61,646 nt of DNA from Candidatus Kutchimonas denitrificans (GTDB taxonomy: Bacteria; Gemmatimonadota; Gemmatimonadetes; Palauibacterales; KS3-K002): the NCBI GenBank assembly GCA_011774835.1, contig JAACAK010000137.1, positions 1 to 61,646 of the forward strand, written 5' to 3'. Every line of letters begins with the position of its first letter. The first letter of the stretch is position 1. The position numbers and the translations under genes were made by a program. Under the pieces are notes generated by a model. That model was not told the origin of the DNA. It worked only from the letters and a program-made list of their open reading frames with translations, and made no database searches. Below, in pieces: positions 19,375-31,674 of this stretch.

Positions 19375-21230
19375 TCAACCTGCCTTTCTGATGAACAGCG
19401 CGGCGCTGTGCCCGGCCATCAAGACGTCTACGGCCTTTCCCCCTTCGCTTACCAGCGCCGCTGGCGTTTCTGCGCCCGGGCCGCCGTACGCCCGATCGTC
19501 GGTGGCCAGGCGCCGCTCCCACACACCCGCCGGGATGACGATCTCCGGGCCGGCGGTGGCACCACCCAGGTTGAAGACCGCCAGCGCGCCGCGCTCCTCG
19601 TGGCTCAGTAGCAGGGAGATCCAGCCGGCTTCAGGGTCGCTTTCGACCTCGACCCTGGCCGCGCCAGGTCGCAGCGCCGGCTCGGCCCGGCGCACCGCGA
19701 TCGCCTCGCGGTAGAGATCGAGGAGCTCGGAATGCGGCGATCGATCGGCGGCGTCCGGATCGAGGCGCGACCGCTCGAACGTCTTCGCATCACCTGGGTC
19801 GGGTATGGCGTCGCCCCACTCGAAGCGGGCGAACTCGCGCTGCCGGCCCCGGCGCACCGCTTCCAGCAGTTCTTCATCGCCGTGATCGACGAAGTACAGG
19901 AAGGGCGCCTCATCCCCGTACTCTTCGCCCATGAAGATCAGCGGCACGTATGGCGACAGAAACAGCAACGCCGCCGCCAGCTTGCGCTGCTCGAACGAGA
20001 CCAGCGATGAGAGCCTCTCCCCCTGCGCCCGATTACCAACCTGATCGTGGTTCTGGATGAACACGACGAACCGGTCCGCCGGCACATCGCCGGCCGCGGT
20101 GCCGTGCCGCCTCCGACGGAACTTCGAGTATCTTCCGTCGAGCACGAACCGATCCCGCACCGCCTTCGCCACGTCCGACACGTCACCGAAGTCGACATAG
20201 TACCCCCGGCCCTCGCCCGTCAGCGCCGCGTGCACCGCGTGATGAAAGTCGTCGCTCCACGCCGCGTCCAGGGCGTAGCCTCCACGCTCGGCGCTTCGCG
20301 TCAAGCGCGGATCGTTGAGGTCGCTCTCGGCGATCACCAGCCCGCGGCGACCCGGCGAGGCGGCCTCGGCGTGGACCGCGGCCCCGATCTCCTCCAGGAT
20401 ATGGACGGCGCCGAAATCGTAGATCGCGTGCACCGCGTCGAGCCGCAGTCCATCGATGTGGAACTCGCGGATCCAGTAGCGCGCGTTGTCTATGAAGTAC
20501 CGGCGAACCTCGTCGCTGTCGGGACCATCGAAGTTGATCGCCTTGCCCCACGGCGTCACGTAGCGGTCGGTGAAGTAAGGGCCGAACTCGCTCAGGTAAT
20601 TCCCCTCGGGGCCCAGGTGGTTGTACACCACGTCGAGAATCACCCCCAGCCCCTCCCGATGCGCGGCGTCCACCAGACGCCGCAGCCCGTCCGGTCCCCC
20701 GTAACTGTCCTGCGGGGCGTACGGATGGACCCCGTCGTAGCCCCAGTTGCGTCGACCCGGAAACTGCGCCACCGGCATCAGTTCGATCGCGGTTACTCCC
20801 AGCTCGCGCAGGTAAGGCAAACGCTCTGCCACCCCGGTGAACGTGCCCGCCGGGGTGAACGTGCCCACGTGTAGCTCGTAGATGATCAGGTCGGCCATCT
20901 CGAGGCCGCGCCAGTCGCCGTCGGTCCACTCGAACGCGCCGGGCGCCACGATGCGGGACGGTCCGTGGACTCCCGCCGGCTGGTGGCGGCTCACCGGGTC
21001 GGGACGGTCCCGCGCCCCGTCCAGTCGGTAAACGTAGTCGTGGCCCCGCTCGAGCCCGGAAGCCGTGCCACGCCACACTCCGCCGCCGTCGCGGCTCAGC
21101 TCCACCTCCTCCTCGCGGTCGTCGGGTCGCACCACCACGCTCAACCGCTCGACGCTCGGGGCCCAGACGGCGAAACTCACCGTTCCGTCGCTTCTCATCG
21201 TCGCACCACGATTCAGGCTCCAGCGATCGG

Positions 21231-21234
<4 letters not shown>
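19375..21234 (-). CDS. treZ: Malto-oligosyltrehalose trehalohydrolase
   Basis: A 619-residue GH13_10 enzyme that releases trehalose from maltooligosyl-trehalose made by TreY. The N-terminal immunoglobulin-like/CBM48 domain (WAPSVERLSVVV) precedes the barrel; the nucleophile lies in GLRLDAVHAIYDF, the acid in LVIAESDLND, and FIQNHDQVGNRAQGERL is characteristic. The ATG at 21232-21234 overlaps the stop of the upstream treS gene as ATGA, so it is preferred over a longer in-frame extension that reads into treS. Tight coupling implies co-expression with the GlgE and TreS proteins. Confidence 0.94.
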
Positions 21235-24556
<3,322 letters not shown>

Positions 24557-24560
<4 letters not shown>

Positions 24561-26548
24561 GTTCGGTCCACCTCGCTCGTCGGCGCGATCACACGCAACA
24601 CGTGACCGACCCGCGATCGCGGATCTAACAGCACGTACGCCCGATCGCCGCGCCAGGTGAATCGCTCGCCCGTCAGCAGGTCCTCCACCTCGTACGGCTC
24701 GTTGATCCTGATCCCCATCTCGGCGAGCGGCACGTGTAGCGTCGATTCGTGCGCGGTCCCCGGATCGAGGTTCACCACGATGAGCAGATCATTGCCCGGC
24801 GCCGACTTGCGGTAGAACAGCAGCCGGTCGTTCTCCGAGTGGTGGAACGACAGGTTGGTGAGGTTTTGCAGCGCCGGGTTGTCACGGCGGATCCGGTTGA
24901 TCGTTTCGATGTCTTGGTTGATGTTGCCGGGCGCGTCGAAGTCCCGGTACTTGATCTCGTATTTCTCCGAGTTCAGGTACTCCTCGCTCCCGGGTTCGCG
25001 GGGCGTCCTCTCGCACAGCTCGAAGCCGCTGTAGATCCCGTAGCTCGGGGACAGCGTGGCCGCCAGCAGCAGCCTGATCCTGAACGCCGGACGGCCGCCC
25101 CGCTGCAGGTACTCGTGCAGGATGTCGGGCGTGTTGGCGAAGAAGTTGGGCCGGAAGTACTCCGCCATCTCCGTCTGTGTCAGCTCGGTCAGGTACTCCC
25201 GCAGCTCGTGCGGCGTGTTGCGCCAGGTGAAGTAGGTGTACGACTGCGTGAACCCGAGCTTGGCCAGCCCCTTCATCCGGGTCGGCCGCGTGAACGCCTC
25301 CGATAGGAAGATCACGTCGGGATGATCCTCCTGAATCTCGCGGATCACCCACTCCCAAAACGCGAACGGCTTCGTGTGCGGATTGTCCACCCGGAAGATC
25401 TTCACACCGCGCTCGATCCAGAACAGGAACACGTCGCGACAGGCGTTCCAGAGGCTCCGCCAGTCCTCGCACCCGAAGTCGAGCGGAAAGATGTCCTCGT
25501 ATTTCTTCGGTGGGTTCTCGGCGTACTGAATGCTTCCGTCCGGACGGATCTTGAACCATTCCGGGTGCTCTTCCACCCAGGGATGGTCGGGCGAGCACTG
25601 GAGCGCGTAGTCCAGGGCCACCTCGAGGTCCAAGTCGTTCGCCCGCTCCACGAACGTCTGGAAATCCGCCAGCGTACCCAGCCTTGGCTCCACCGCCGTG
25701 TGGCCGCCCGCCTCGCTCCCGATCGCCCACGGGCTCCCCGGGTCCTCCGGTTTCGCCCGCAGCGTGTTGTTTCGGCCCTTCCGCTTCGTCTGCCCGAGCG
25801 GGTGGATCGGCGACAGGTAGACCACGTCGAAGCCCAGCCGGGCCAGACGCGGCAGCTGCTTTGCTGCGGTCGCGAACGTCCCGTGCTTTCCCGGCCGGGC
25901 GCCCTGCGAGCGCGGGAACATCTCGTACCACGAGCCGAAGCGCGCCCGCTTGCGATCCACGATGATCGTCCCTACCGGCTCGTAGCGGGTCACCGTCGCC
26001 GGGTCGAAGTGTGGCGCGATGAGTTTCTGCAGCGTGGCGGCCAACGCCACCTCCACGCGCTTGCGCGCCGAGACCTCTTCGTCGCTCAGCTCCTCCGCCG
26101 CCTCCTTCAGCGCCGCGCTCTTCTTGCCCGAAGCGCGCCCGGCGGCCTCCTCCACCAGCTGCGCGCCCTCCAACAATTCCAGCGAGACGTCCAGGCCCGC
26201 CTCCACTTTCTTGCTCAGCCCCGACCGCCAGCTCTCGAACGCATCCGGCCAGGCTTCCACCGTGAACTCCCAGCGCCCGATCTTGTCCGGCACGAACGAA
26301 CCCTCCACACGATCGAGATGGATATCGTAGCTCAGCGGAAGGGTGCGCCACCTCGTGGAGCCGGGAGCCCGCACGATGAGATGCGCGCTCACCACGTCGT
26401 GGCCTTCCATGTAGGCGTTGGCGGTGACCCGGCAGGGCTCGTCAACGGTACGTTTCGCCGGGTGCCGTCCGCAATCGATCTGCGGTTTCAGGTTCTCGAT
26501 TACTACTCGATTCGACTCGATATCGTTGACCGCTGACTTGCGCTTCAG
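24557..26548 (-). CDS. glgE: Alpha-1,4-glucan:maltose-1-phosphate maltosyltransferase
   Basis: A GH13_3 maltosyltransferase extending alpha-glucan with maltose-1-phosphate. The nucleophile lies in IFRVDNPHTKPFAFWEW, the acid in IFLSEAFTRPTRM, and FGSWYEMFPRSQG is typical of GlgE. The first ATG (26410) would cut off about 46 conserved residues: the frame continues upstream through RVVIENLKPQIDCGRHPAKR, the normal GlgE N terminus, to a TAG at 26552-26554. No ATG, GTG or TTG start is available there. A strong AAGGA (26555-26559) sits six bases before a CTG (26548) and three before an ATT (26551). I therefore place the start at the CTG, giving 663 residues, the usual family size. Confidence 0.9.
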
Positions 26549-26559
26549 AATCTATCCTT
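26546..26559 (-). promoter_or_regulatory. Ribosome-binding site and non-canonical start of glgE
   Basis: On the - strand, AAGGA is followed by the in-frame TAG, then ATT and CTG codons. This is the only good ribosome site upstream of the conserved GlgE N terminus. Spacing favours the CTG (six bases); ATT (three bases) is the alternative. No ATG, GTG or TTG occurs between the TAG and the first conserved residues. Confidence 0.6.
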
Positions 26560-26580
26560 TCGCTTCTCTTTCCCGGTCTA

Positions 26581-27966
26581 TCAGTGCGACAGCGCGGTGA
26601 CGAACGAGTCAGCCCAATCGAAGACCGTGTAGTTCCCGATCGCCTCGCGCATCTTTCGCATGCGACGCGTCGCCTCCTTCTGGGGCAGCGACAGCGCCAT
26701 CTCGATCGTCTCGGCCAAACCGTCCACGTCGTGCGGGTTGACCTGGAGCGCCGTCTTCAGTTCCTGCGCCGCCCCCGCGAACTCGCTCAGGATCATCACG
26801 CCCGTGTCGTCGTAACGGGTCGCCACGTATTCTTTCGCCACCAGGTTCATCCCGTCGGCCAGTGGCGTGACCAGCATGACGTCGGCGGCCCGATACAGCG
26901 CGATGAGCTCGGTGAACGGCAACCCCCGGTGCAGGTAATGCACCGGTACGTGGCTCACGTCGCCGAACTCGCCGTTGATCTGGCCTACCAGCTCCTCCAC
27001 ACGGCTGCGCAGCTCCCGGTATTCGTCGACACGCTCCCGGCTCGGCACCGCCAGCTGGACCAGCACGTAATCGCGAATCGCCTGGCGCCTTCGCGACAAA
27101 AGCTCCGAGAATGCCCGCAAGCGAACGTCGATCCCTTTGGTGTAATCGAGGCGATCGACTCCCAGGATGATCCTGCGGCCGCGGCCCATTTGCTCGCGGA
27201 TCTCTTGAGCTCGCTGGGTGACTATGTCGCTCTCCGCCGCCGAGGCGTATCGTTCGACGTCCACAGAGATCGGAAACGCATCCGCCTGCGTCTTGCGCCC
27301 GTGCAGCTCCAGCGTTCCCGCTTTCGATTTCGCATCGGTATAGCGCCGACAGACCCGGATGAAATTGTGCGCCCCGATCGGCGTCTGGAATCCCACCACG
27401 TTGGCCCCCAGCAGCCCCTCGAGGATCTGGCGCCGCCACGGCAGGCGGCCGAACAGCTCTTCCGGTGGAAACGGGATGTGAAGGAAGAACCCGATGTGAA
27501 GGTCCGGCCGTTGTTCGCGCAGCAGCGCCGGCACCAGCTGCAGGTGGTAGTCGTGAACCCAGACCGTGGCGCCGCGCTCGGCCGTCTCCGCGGTCATCCT
27601 GGCGTACCGCTTGTTCACCGCCACGTAAGGACGCCACCAGCTCCTGTGGTACTCGGGCTCGCGTACGGCCCCGTGGTAGAGCGGCCACAGCGTCCCGTTG
27701 CAGAAGCCGTCATAAAAGTTCTCGAGCTGGCCCCGCGTTATCCCCACCGGTACGAGCTTGATGTCCTCGAAATCGAATAGGTCCGGCGCCGAGCCCGTTG
27801 TCCCCGTCCAGCCGATCCAGGCGCCGCCCGTCTTTTGAACGAACGGTGTCAGCGCCGAAACCAGGCCGCCGGGACTTCGCTTCCATTCCATTCCTTTCTT
27901 CGTTTTGACACGCGCGACCGGAAGCCGATTCGCCACGATGACGAGCTGTGATTGGCGGGCGGACAT
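26581..27966 (-). CDS. otsA: Trehalose-6-phosphate synthase
   Basis: A 461-residue GT20 enzyme joining a nucleotide-glucose and glucose-6-phosphate into trehalose-6-phosphate. IVANRLPV at the N terminus, SPGGLVSAL, VWVHDYHLQLVPALLR, LGVDRLDYTKGIDVRL, and the DGMNLVAKEYVATR loop are the conserved GT-B elements. The ATG at 27964-27966 has GGGAGA just upstream. It is the first gene of the - strand run, about 30 bases before glgE, with a regulatory gap behind it. OtsB is encoded in the opposing + operon, so synthesis of trehalose via OtsAB needs both transcripts. Confidence 0.95.
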   Translation of the reverse strand: MSARQSQLVIVANRLPVARVKTKKGMEWKRSPGGLVSALTPFVQKTGGAWIGWTGTTGSAPDLFDFEDIKLVPVGITRGQLENFYDGFCNGTLWPLYHGAVREPEYHRSWWRPYVAVNKRYARMTAETAERGATVWVHDYHLQLVPALLREQRPDLHIGFFLHIPFPPEELFGRLPWRRQILEGLLGANVVGFQTPIGAHNFIRVCRRYTDAKSKAGTLELHGRKTQADAFPISVDVERYASAAESDIVTQRAQEIREQMGRGRRIILGVDRLDYTKGIDVRLRAFSELLSRRRQAIRDYVLVQLAVPSRERVDEYRELRSRVEELVGQINGEFGDVSHVPVHYLHRGLPFTELIALYRAADVMLVTPLADGMNLVAKEYVATRYDDTGVMILSEFAGAAQELKTALQVNPHDVDGLAETIEMALSLPQKEATRRMRKMREAIGNYTVFDWADSFVTALSH

Positions 27967-28030
27967 CTCGTCTCCCTAAAATTTGCCGTACTGTAATGAG
28001 AAAAGGCGCACGGGATATTGGGGCGCATTT

Positions 28031-28055
28031 CGCGCTATTCCTTAACTTAAGCGCG
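28031..28055 (-). promoter_or_regulatory. Candidate operator/promoter region upstream of otsA
   Basis: A perfect six-base inverted repeat (CGCGCT ... AGCGCG) encloses a 13-base AT-rich centre about 65 bp upstream of the otsA start. The rest of 27967-28080 is also clearly more AT-rich than its surroundings, and no gene fits there. This makes it the best place for the promoter and operator of the whole glucan run. No clean sigma-factor consensus could be assigned. Confidence 0.35.
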
Positions 28056-28088
28056 ACCGGCCCGACGGCAATGCGGAGTAGGATGGCT

Positions 28089-28132
28089 AACTAAAGAAGC
28101 GGGCACGGTGGGGAAGAGACCACCGCGCCCGC
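28089..28132 (-). terminator. Rho-independent terminator after treT
   Basis: Downstream of the treT stop on the - strand is a stem of 13 pairs (28120-28132 with 28099-28111; one position is G-U in the RNA) around an eight-base loop, followed by the T-rich tract TTCTTTAGTT. This separates treT from the otsA run. Confidence 0.75.
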
Positions 28133-28155
28133 GCGACGCCACAGCTCGGGTTTGC

Positions 28156-29409
28156 TCAGAACGTGCGGAATACCCTCAGGTAGTCCGCTAGGTGCCGTGG
28201 CGTAAGGAACCGGTCGCGCACCACTTTCCTTCCGCGTGCGCCCATCTCGCGGCGAAGCTTTGGATCCTGCAGCAGATCCACTACCCGATCCGCGCATTCC
28301 TCCGGGCTGTTCACCAGATAGCCGCTGACGCCGTCCTCGATCTGGTGTGCGATACCGCCCGCGCGCCCACCCACGACCGGAGTTGCTTTCCACATCGCTT
28401 CCGAAACGACGAGGCCGAAGCCTTCACGAGTGGACTTCTGGACGACCACGTCGCTGCCGCTCTGGAAGGCATTGATCTCGAGGGCATGGGTGAGCGGCTG
28501 GTCGCTGAGTCGATCCAGTGTGCTCAGAACATGGATGTCCGGGTCGTCGCCGGCGTATTCCACGGCGGTGGCGTAGTACTCGGCGCCCTCGGGATCGTCG
28601 TCTGCCAGATTGCCGACCAGAGCCAGCTGCACCGTCGGCACTCGCTCTTTGACCCGCCGGTAAGAATCGATGACTCCCAGCGGATCCTTCCAAGGATCGT
28701 AACGCGACACCTGGGTCATCAGCGGTCGCGATGAATCGATGCCGAATCGGGTCGCCAGGATCTGCCGCGCTTCCGGCGGGGCCAGCGCCCTGTTCTTCGG
28801 CGACAGCGGGTCGATCGATGGGTAGATGAACGCGGTGCGGCCGCCGACCAGGTCCCGGGTGACATAGTCCTCCAGGGTGAAGATCGACATGTCGTACGCA
28901 CCCATGAAGGGTGCCAGGAATTCCACCGCCTTCGGATTCGGGGTCGACGTGTCGATGTGGCAACGCCAGATCCAGTGCCCGGTCCGTCGGCCGTCCAGGA
29001 TGCCGATCAGACCCGCCGGCTGTGGGTCATGAACCACCACGTAGTCCCAGTCCCGCGTGAAGACCTCGACGTTCGCTTCCAGAGTGGAGTAGTACAGGGA
29101 ATGGTGGTCGGGGCGCAGCTCCACGTCCATCCCCTGCAGCCCGTTGTGGAGCTTCTTGGTCAGGTCGAAGAACGCTTCGCTTCCGGCCAGGACATGCCAT
29201 TCGGCTTCGATGCCCAGGCCGCGCTTCAGCGAGATCAGCCTCGGCAGCAGTTCCGCCACGCCACCGCCTTGCGCGGTGGCACTGAGGTGCAGCACCCTGG
29301 CGCCCTGCAACGGGGCCGCCAGAGCTTCGATCTCCGCGACGATCTCCTCGTCCGCAAGGCTGCGGTAAACGTCGATCGACTCGGAGGCCATTACCACCAC
29401 CCTTGTCAT
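28156..29409 (-). CDS. treT: Trehalose glycosyltransferring synthase (TreT-type GT4 glycosyltransferase)
   Basis: A 417-residue GT-B glycosyltransferase of family GT4. HLSATAQGGGVAELLPRL in the N domain, VVVHDPQPAGLI, IWRCHIDTSTPN, and STREGFGLVVSEAMWKATPVVGG (the family's E-x7-E motif) are the hallmark elements of TreT, which joins NDP-glucose and glucose into trehalose, reversibly. The ATG at 29407-29409 (MTRVVVMASESID) follows GAGGGAGAAAGAGAG; a longer in-frame N-terminal extension upstream is arginine-rich and not family-like. It has its own terminator. Trehalose phosphorylase-type activity of the same family is an alternative. Confidence 0.88.
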   Translation of the reverse strand: MTRVVVMASESIDVYRSLADEEIVAEIEALAAPLQGARVLHLSATAQGGGVAELLPRLISLKRGLGIEAEWHVLAGSEAFFDLTKKLHNGLQGMDVELRPDHHSLYYSTLEANVEVFTRDWDYVVVHDPQPAGLIGILDGRRTGHWIWRCHIDTSTPNPKAVEFLAPFMGAYDMSIFTLEDYVTRDLVGGRTAFIYPSIDPLSPKNRALAPPEARQILATRFGIDSSRPLMTQVSRYDPWKDPLGVIDSYRRVKERVPTVQLALVGNLADDDPEGAEYYATAVEYAGDDPDIHVLSTLDRLSDQPLTHALEINAFQSGSDVVVQKSTREGFGLVVSEAMWKATPVVGGRAGGIAHQIEDGVSGYLVNSPEECADRVVDLLQDPKLRREMGARGRKVVRDRFLTPRHLADYLRVFRTF

Positions 29410-29745
29410 TCTCTCTCTTTCTCCCTCGTTCCGGTCTCCGGCGCGGCCTGGCGCCTCGCGACCATGGAGCGTGCAAGTTGAAAGCCGTCCGGCCCTGTAA
29501 CCGTCTAAGCTCTGACCGTGCAGTCGGTTAGGGGATAAGGGTCGATTCACGGACCCGCTCGCTCATCCGTGTCCGTTCGGTCGTTCTGACCGGAACCCGG
29601 ACATCCAGGGCTCGAATCCCCAACCTTGGCGGGCCCGACGGTTGCTCACCTCGGCGTTGCATCCGTGCCCCACCTGTGATAAGAGTCAAACGGTACACCC
29701 CCATTTCTGGTGGCGATCAACCGCAGGTGTAGAAAGGAATTCGAA
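29410..29745. other. Divergent intergenic region, treT / osmC-like gene, with hairpin
   Basis: About 336 bp between divergent genes, so it should hold both promoters. At 29575-29596 an imperfect palindrome (GTTCGGTC, loop GTTCT, GACCGGAAC; one bulge) may be an operator. A tRNA T-arm-like string (CTCGAATCC, near 29613) has no matching acceptor or anticodon arms. No gene was found. Confidence 0.35.
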
Positions 29746-30174
29746 ATGCCGACGAGCAAAGCGACAGCGACATGGAAAGGCGGGCTCGAGGGCGGGACCG
29801 GCGAGTACGGGGCGGGGTCCGGGAGCTTCGAAGGCGGATATACGGCGGCGACCCGATTCGAGGGGAAGTCCGGTTCGAACCCGGAGGAGCTCCTGGCGGC
29901 GGCGCACGCGTCGTGCTTCAGCATGGCGCTGGCGGCGAACCTTGAGAAGGCCGGGAATCCGCCGGAGAGCATTACTACCGCCGCCCATTGCACGCTGGAG
30001 ATGCAGGAAGACGGGCCGAAGATCACGACCATGAAGCTGGTGGTGCAGGGGAAGGTGCCCGGCGTCGATCCGGCGGCCTTCGCCGGAGCTGCCCAGGAGG
30101 CCAAGAACAACTGCCCGGTCTCGAAGGCGCTGATGAAGAACCTCGAGGTTGAACTCGAGGCCAAGCTGGCGTGA
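29746..30174 (+). CDS. osmC: OsmC family peroxiredoxin-like protein
   Basis: A 142-residue OsmC/Ohr-family protein that reduces organic peroxides with a cysteine pair. The N-terminal KATATWKGGLEGGTGEY segment, SNPEELLAAAHASCFSMAL with the peroxidatic Cys, and NCPVSKAL with the resolving Cys match the OsmC branch. The ATG at 29746 (MPTSKATATW) has AAAGGA seven bases upstream. The stop overlaps the next gene's GTG (GTGA). Osmotically or stationary-phase induced members of this family fit the neighbouring trehalose genes. Confidence 0.92.
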   Translation: MPTSKATATWKGGLEGGTGEYGAGSGSFEGGYTAATRFEGKSGSNPEELLAAAHASCFSMALAANLEKAGNPPESITTAAHCTLEMQEDGPKITTMKLVVQGKVPGVDPAAFAGAAQEAKNNCPVSKALMKNLEVELEAKLA

Positions 30175-30977
30175 CCGTCGGCGTCGTTCGCGCCCTGATC
30201 ACGGTCTTCGGCGGCGGCCTCCTCGCCGCCGCCGTCCATGCGGGTTCGGGCATGGCCGTGGACGGGGCGGGACGCGTCTACTTCAACGACACGACACGCG
30301 ACATCGTCTATCGGATCGAGGCCGACAGCAGCCTGACGGTGGTGGCCGAAGACGTGCATACGAACGTCCTGTCGATTGGGCCGGACGGGTCGCTCATCTA
30401 TCCGCCGGGCGGCTACCCCGACGGCGGATATTACTTTTCGATCGAGGCGCCGGACGGGTCGACCTATGCGACGGTTTACGGGATGGTCGTGCGCGTCGCC
30501 GAAGACGGGTCGCGCCAGCGAATCGCCGGCGACACGGTGCACGGCTTTCGTGATGGACCGGTCTCGAAGGCTCTCTTCGATCGGCCACTCGGCCTGGCCA
30601 TCGATTCGATCGGCTCGATCTATGTGGCCGACCACGGCAACAGCCGCGTGCGGGTCATAACGCCCGACAGCATGGTGAAGACCGTCGCCCGCGCGGGTTG
30701 GCCTTGGGCACCTGCGGGCCTGACCATCGCCGGAGAACGAGTCTACGTTCTCGAGCGCCTGGGCAAGTACGGTGGGTTGCCGATCCTCTCCCGCTTTTTC
30801 GGCTTCTACCTGGACCACCCCCGGGTCCGGGCGATCGCGGCCGACGGCAGCGTCGGGGTGGTGGCCCGCGTGCCGGTCGCCCGCGCCGTGCCTTACGCGG
30901 TCACTTTCCTGATGGTCGTCGTCCTGATCGCTCTCGTGTCCGCAGGCGTTCGGGCGCGAAAGCGAAGAGACCTTTAG
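30171..30977 (+). CDS. NHL-repeat-like membrane-anchored protein of unknown function
   Basis: A 268-residue protein with an N-terminal signal-like segment (GVVRALITVFGGGLLAAAV), a body with beta-propeller-type repeats (MAVDGAGRVYFNDTTRD, LAIDSIGSIYVADHGNSRVR), and one C-terminal membrane helix (VTFLMVVVLIALVSAGV) ending in basic residues. The propeller blade ending DHGNSRVRVI is NHL-like. Topology suggests a periplasmic propeller tethered by its tail. The GTG start overlaps the osmC stop, so the two are probably co-translated. No catalytic motif is recognised. Confidence 0.75.
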   Translation: MTVGVVRALITVFGGGLLAAAVHAGSGMAVDGAGRVYFNDTTRDIVYRIEADSSLTVVAEDVHTNVLSIGPDGSLIYPPGGYPDGGYYFSIEAPDGSTYATVYGMVVRVAEDGSRQRIAGDTVHGFRDGPVSKALFDRPLGLAIDSIGSIYVADHGNSRVRVITPDSMVKTVARAGWPWAPAGLTIAGERVYVLERLGKYGGLPILSRFFGFYLDHPRVRAIAADGSVGVVARVPVARAVPYAVTFLMVVVLIALVSAGVRARKRRDL

Positions 30978-31056
30978 GCCGCAGTTGCGCCTGGCTGGAT
31001 CCGTCTTACCGAGTCAGGCGATCGGGTGGTGGAACACCCAACAACGGTGAAGAGTG

Positions 31057-31674
31057 ATGGATACGGCCCGATATGTCTTGGCCCTGCTCGCGGTCCTGAT
31101 GTACCCGCCGGCCGTCGGCTGGTGGTACGTGACTCACCCGTTCATCGGGTTCTGGCGCCGGCTGGGACGTCCGGTCTTCTACGGCGTCGTGACCGTCGGC
31201 TCGTTCGCCATGATGGCGATCATCTATCTCTTCCGCGAGCCGCTGCTGGCGGTCGAGTACGGAACCGACCCTTATCTTTGGCCGCTGGCCTTCCTGTTCT
31301 ACGGCGCGTCGGTTTACGTGGAGTTGCGGTGTCGGAAGCGGCTCGACCTGAAGATCCTGCTCGGCGCGCCGGAGTTGGAGCGTAGCGGCAAAGGCGGCCG
31401 GTTGATCACCGGGGGCATCTACGCCCGGATGCGTCATCCACGCTATGTCGCCGTGTGGTTGGGTACGGTGGCGTGGGCCCTCTTCACAAATTACCTGGCC
31501 GTCTACGTCATCGCCGTGGCGCTGGTCCCGGCCCTCTACCTGGTGGCGGTGCTGGAAGAGAGAGAACTGCGGCAGCGCTTCGGCGCCGAGTACGTCGAGT
31601 ATTGCCGCCGTGTGCCGCGCCGCTTCGTCCCGACCCTCCGATCAACGGGCAGTTCGCGGCCCCTCTCCCGCTAG
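31057..31674 (+). CDS. Isoprenylcysteine carboxyl methyltransferase (ICMT)-like membrane protein
   Basis: A 205-residue polytopic protein with four to five membrane helices. The C-terminal part carries the ICMT/PEMT-like methyltransferase signature: GIYARMRHPRYVAVWLG for cofactor binding, then LVAVLEERELRQRFGAEYVEYCRRVPRRFVP. Such bacterial proteins methylate lipids or small molecules; the substrate here is unknown. The ATG at 31057 follows GGTGAAGAG (a GTG three bases earlier is possible). Its last 33 bases overlap the end of the convergent TPR gene. A distant relative lies in an integron cassette at 56523-57245. Confidence 0.85.
   Translation: MDTARYVLALLAVLMYPPAVGWWYVTHPFIGFWRRLGRPVFYGVVTVGSFAMMAIIYLFREPLLAVEYGTDPYLWPLAFLFYGASVYVELRCRKRLDLKILLGAPELERSGKGGRLITGGIYARMRHPRYVAVWLGTVAWALFTNYLAVYVIAVALVPALYLVAVLEERELRQRFGAEYVEYCRRVPRRFVPTLRSTGSSRPLSR

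Noticed and set aside
29575..29660. tRNA-like T-arm string (CTCGAATCC)
   Set aside because: No acceptor, D or anticodon arms of the right spacing could be found around it.
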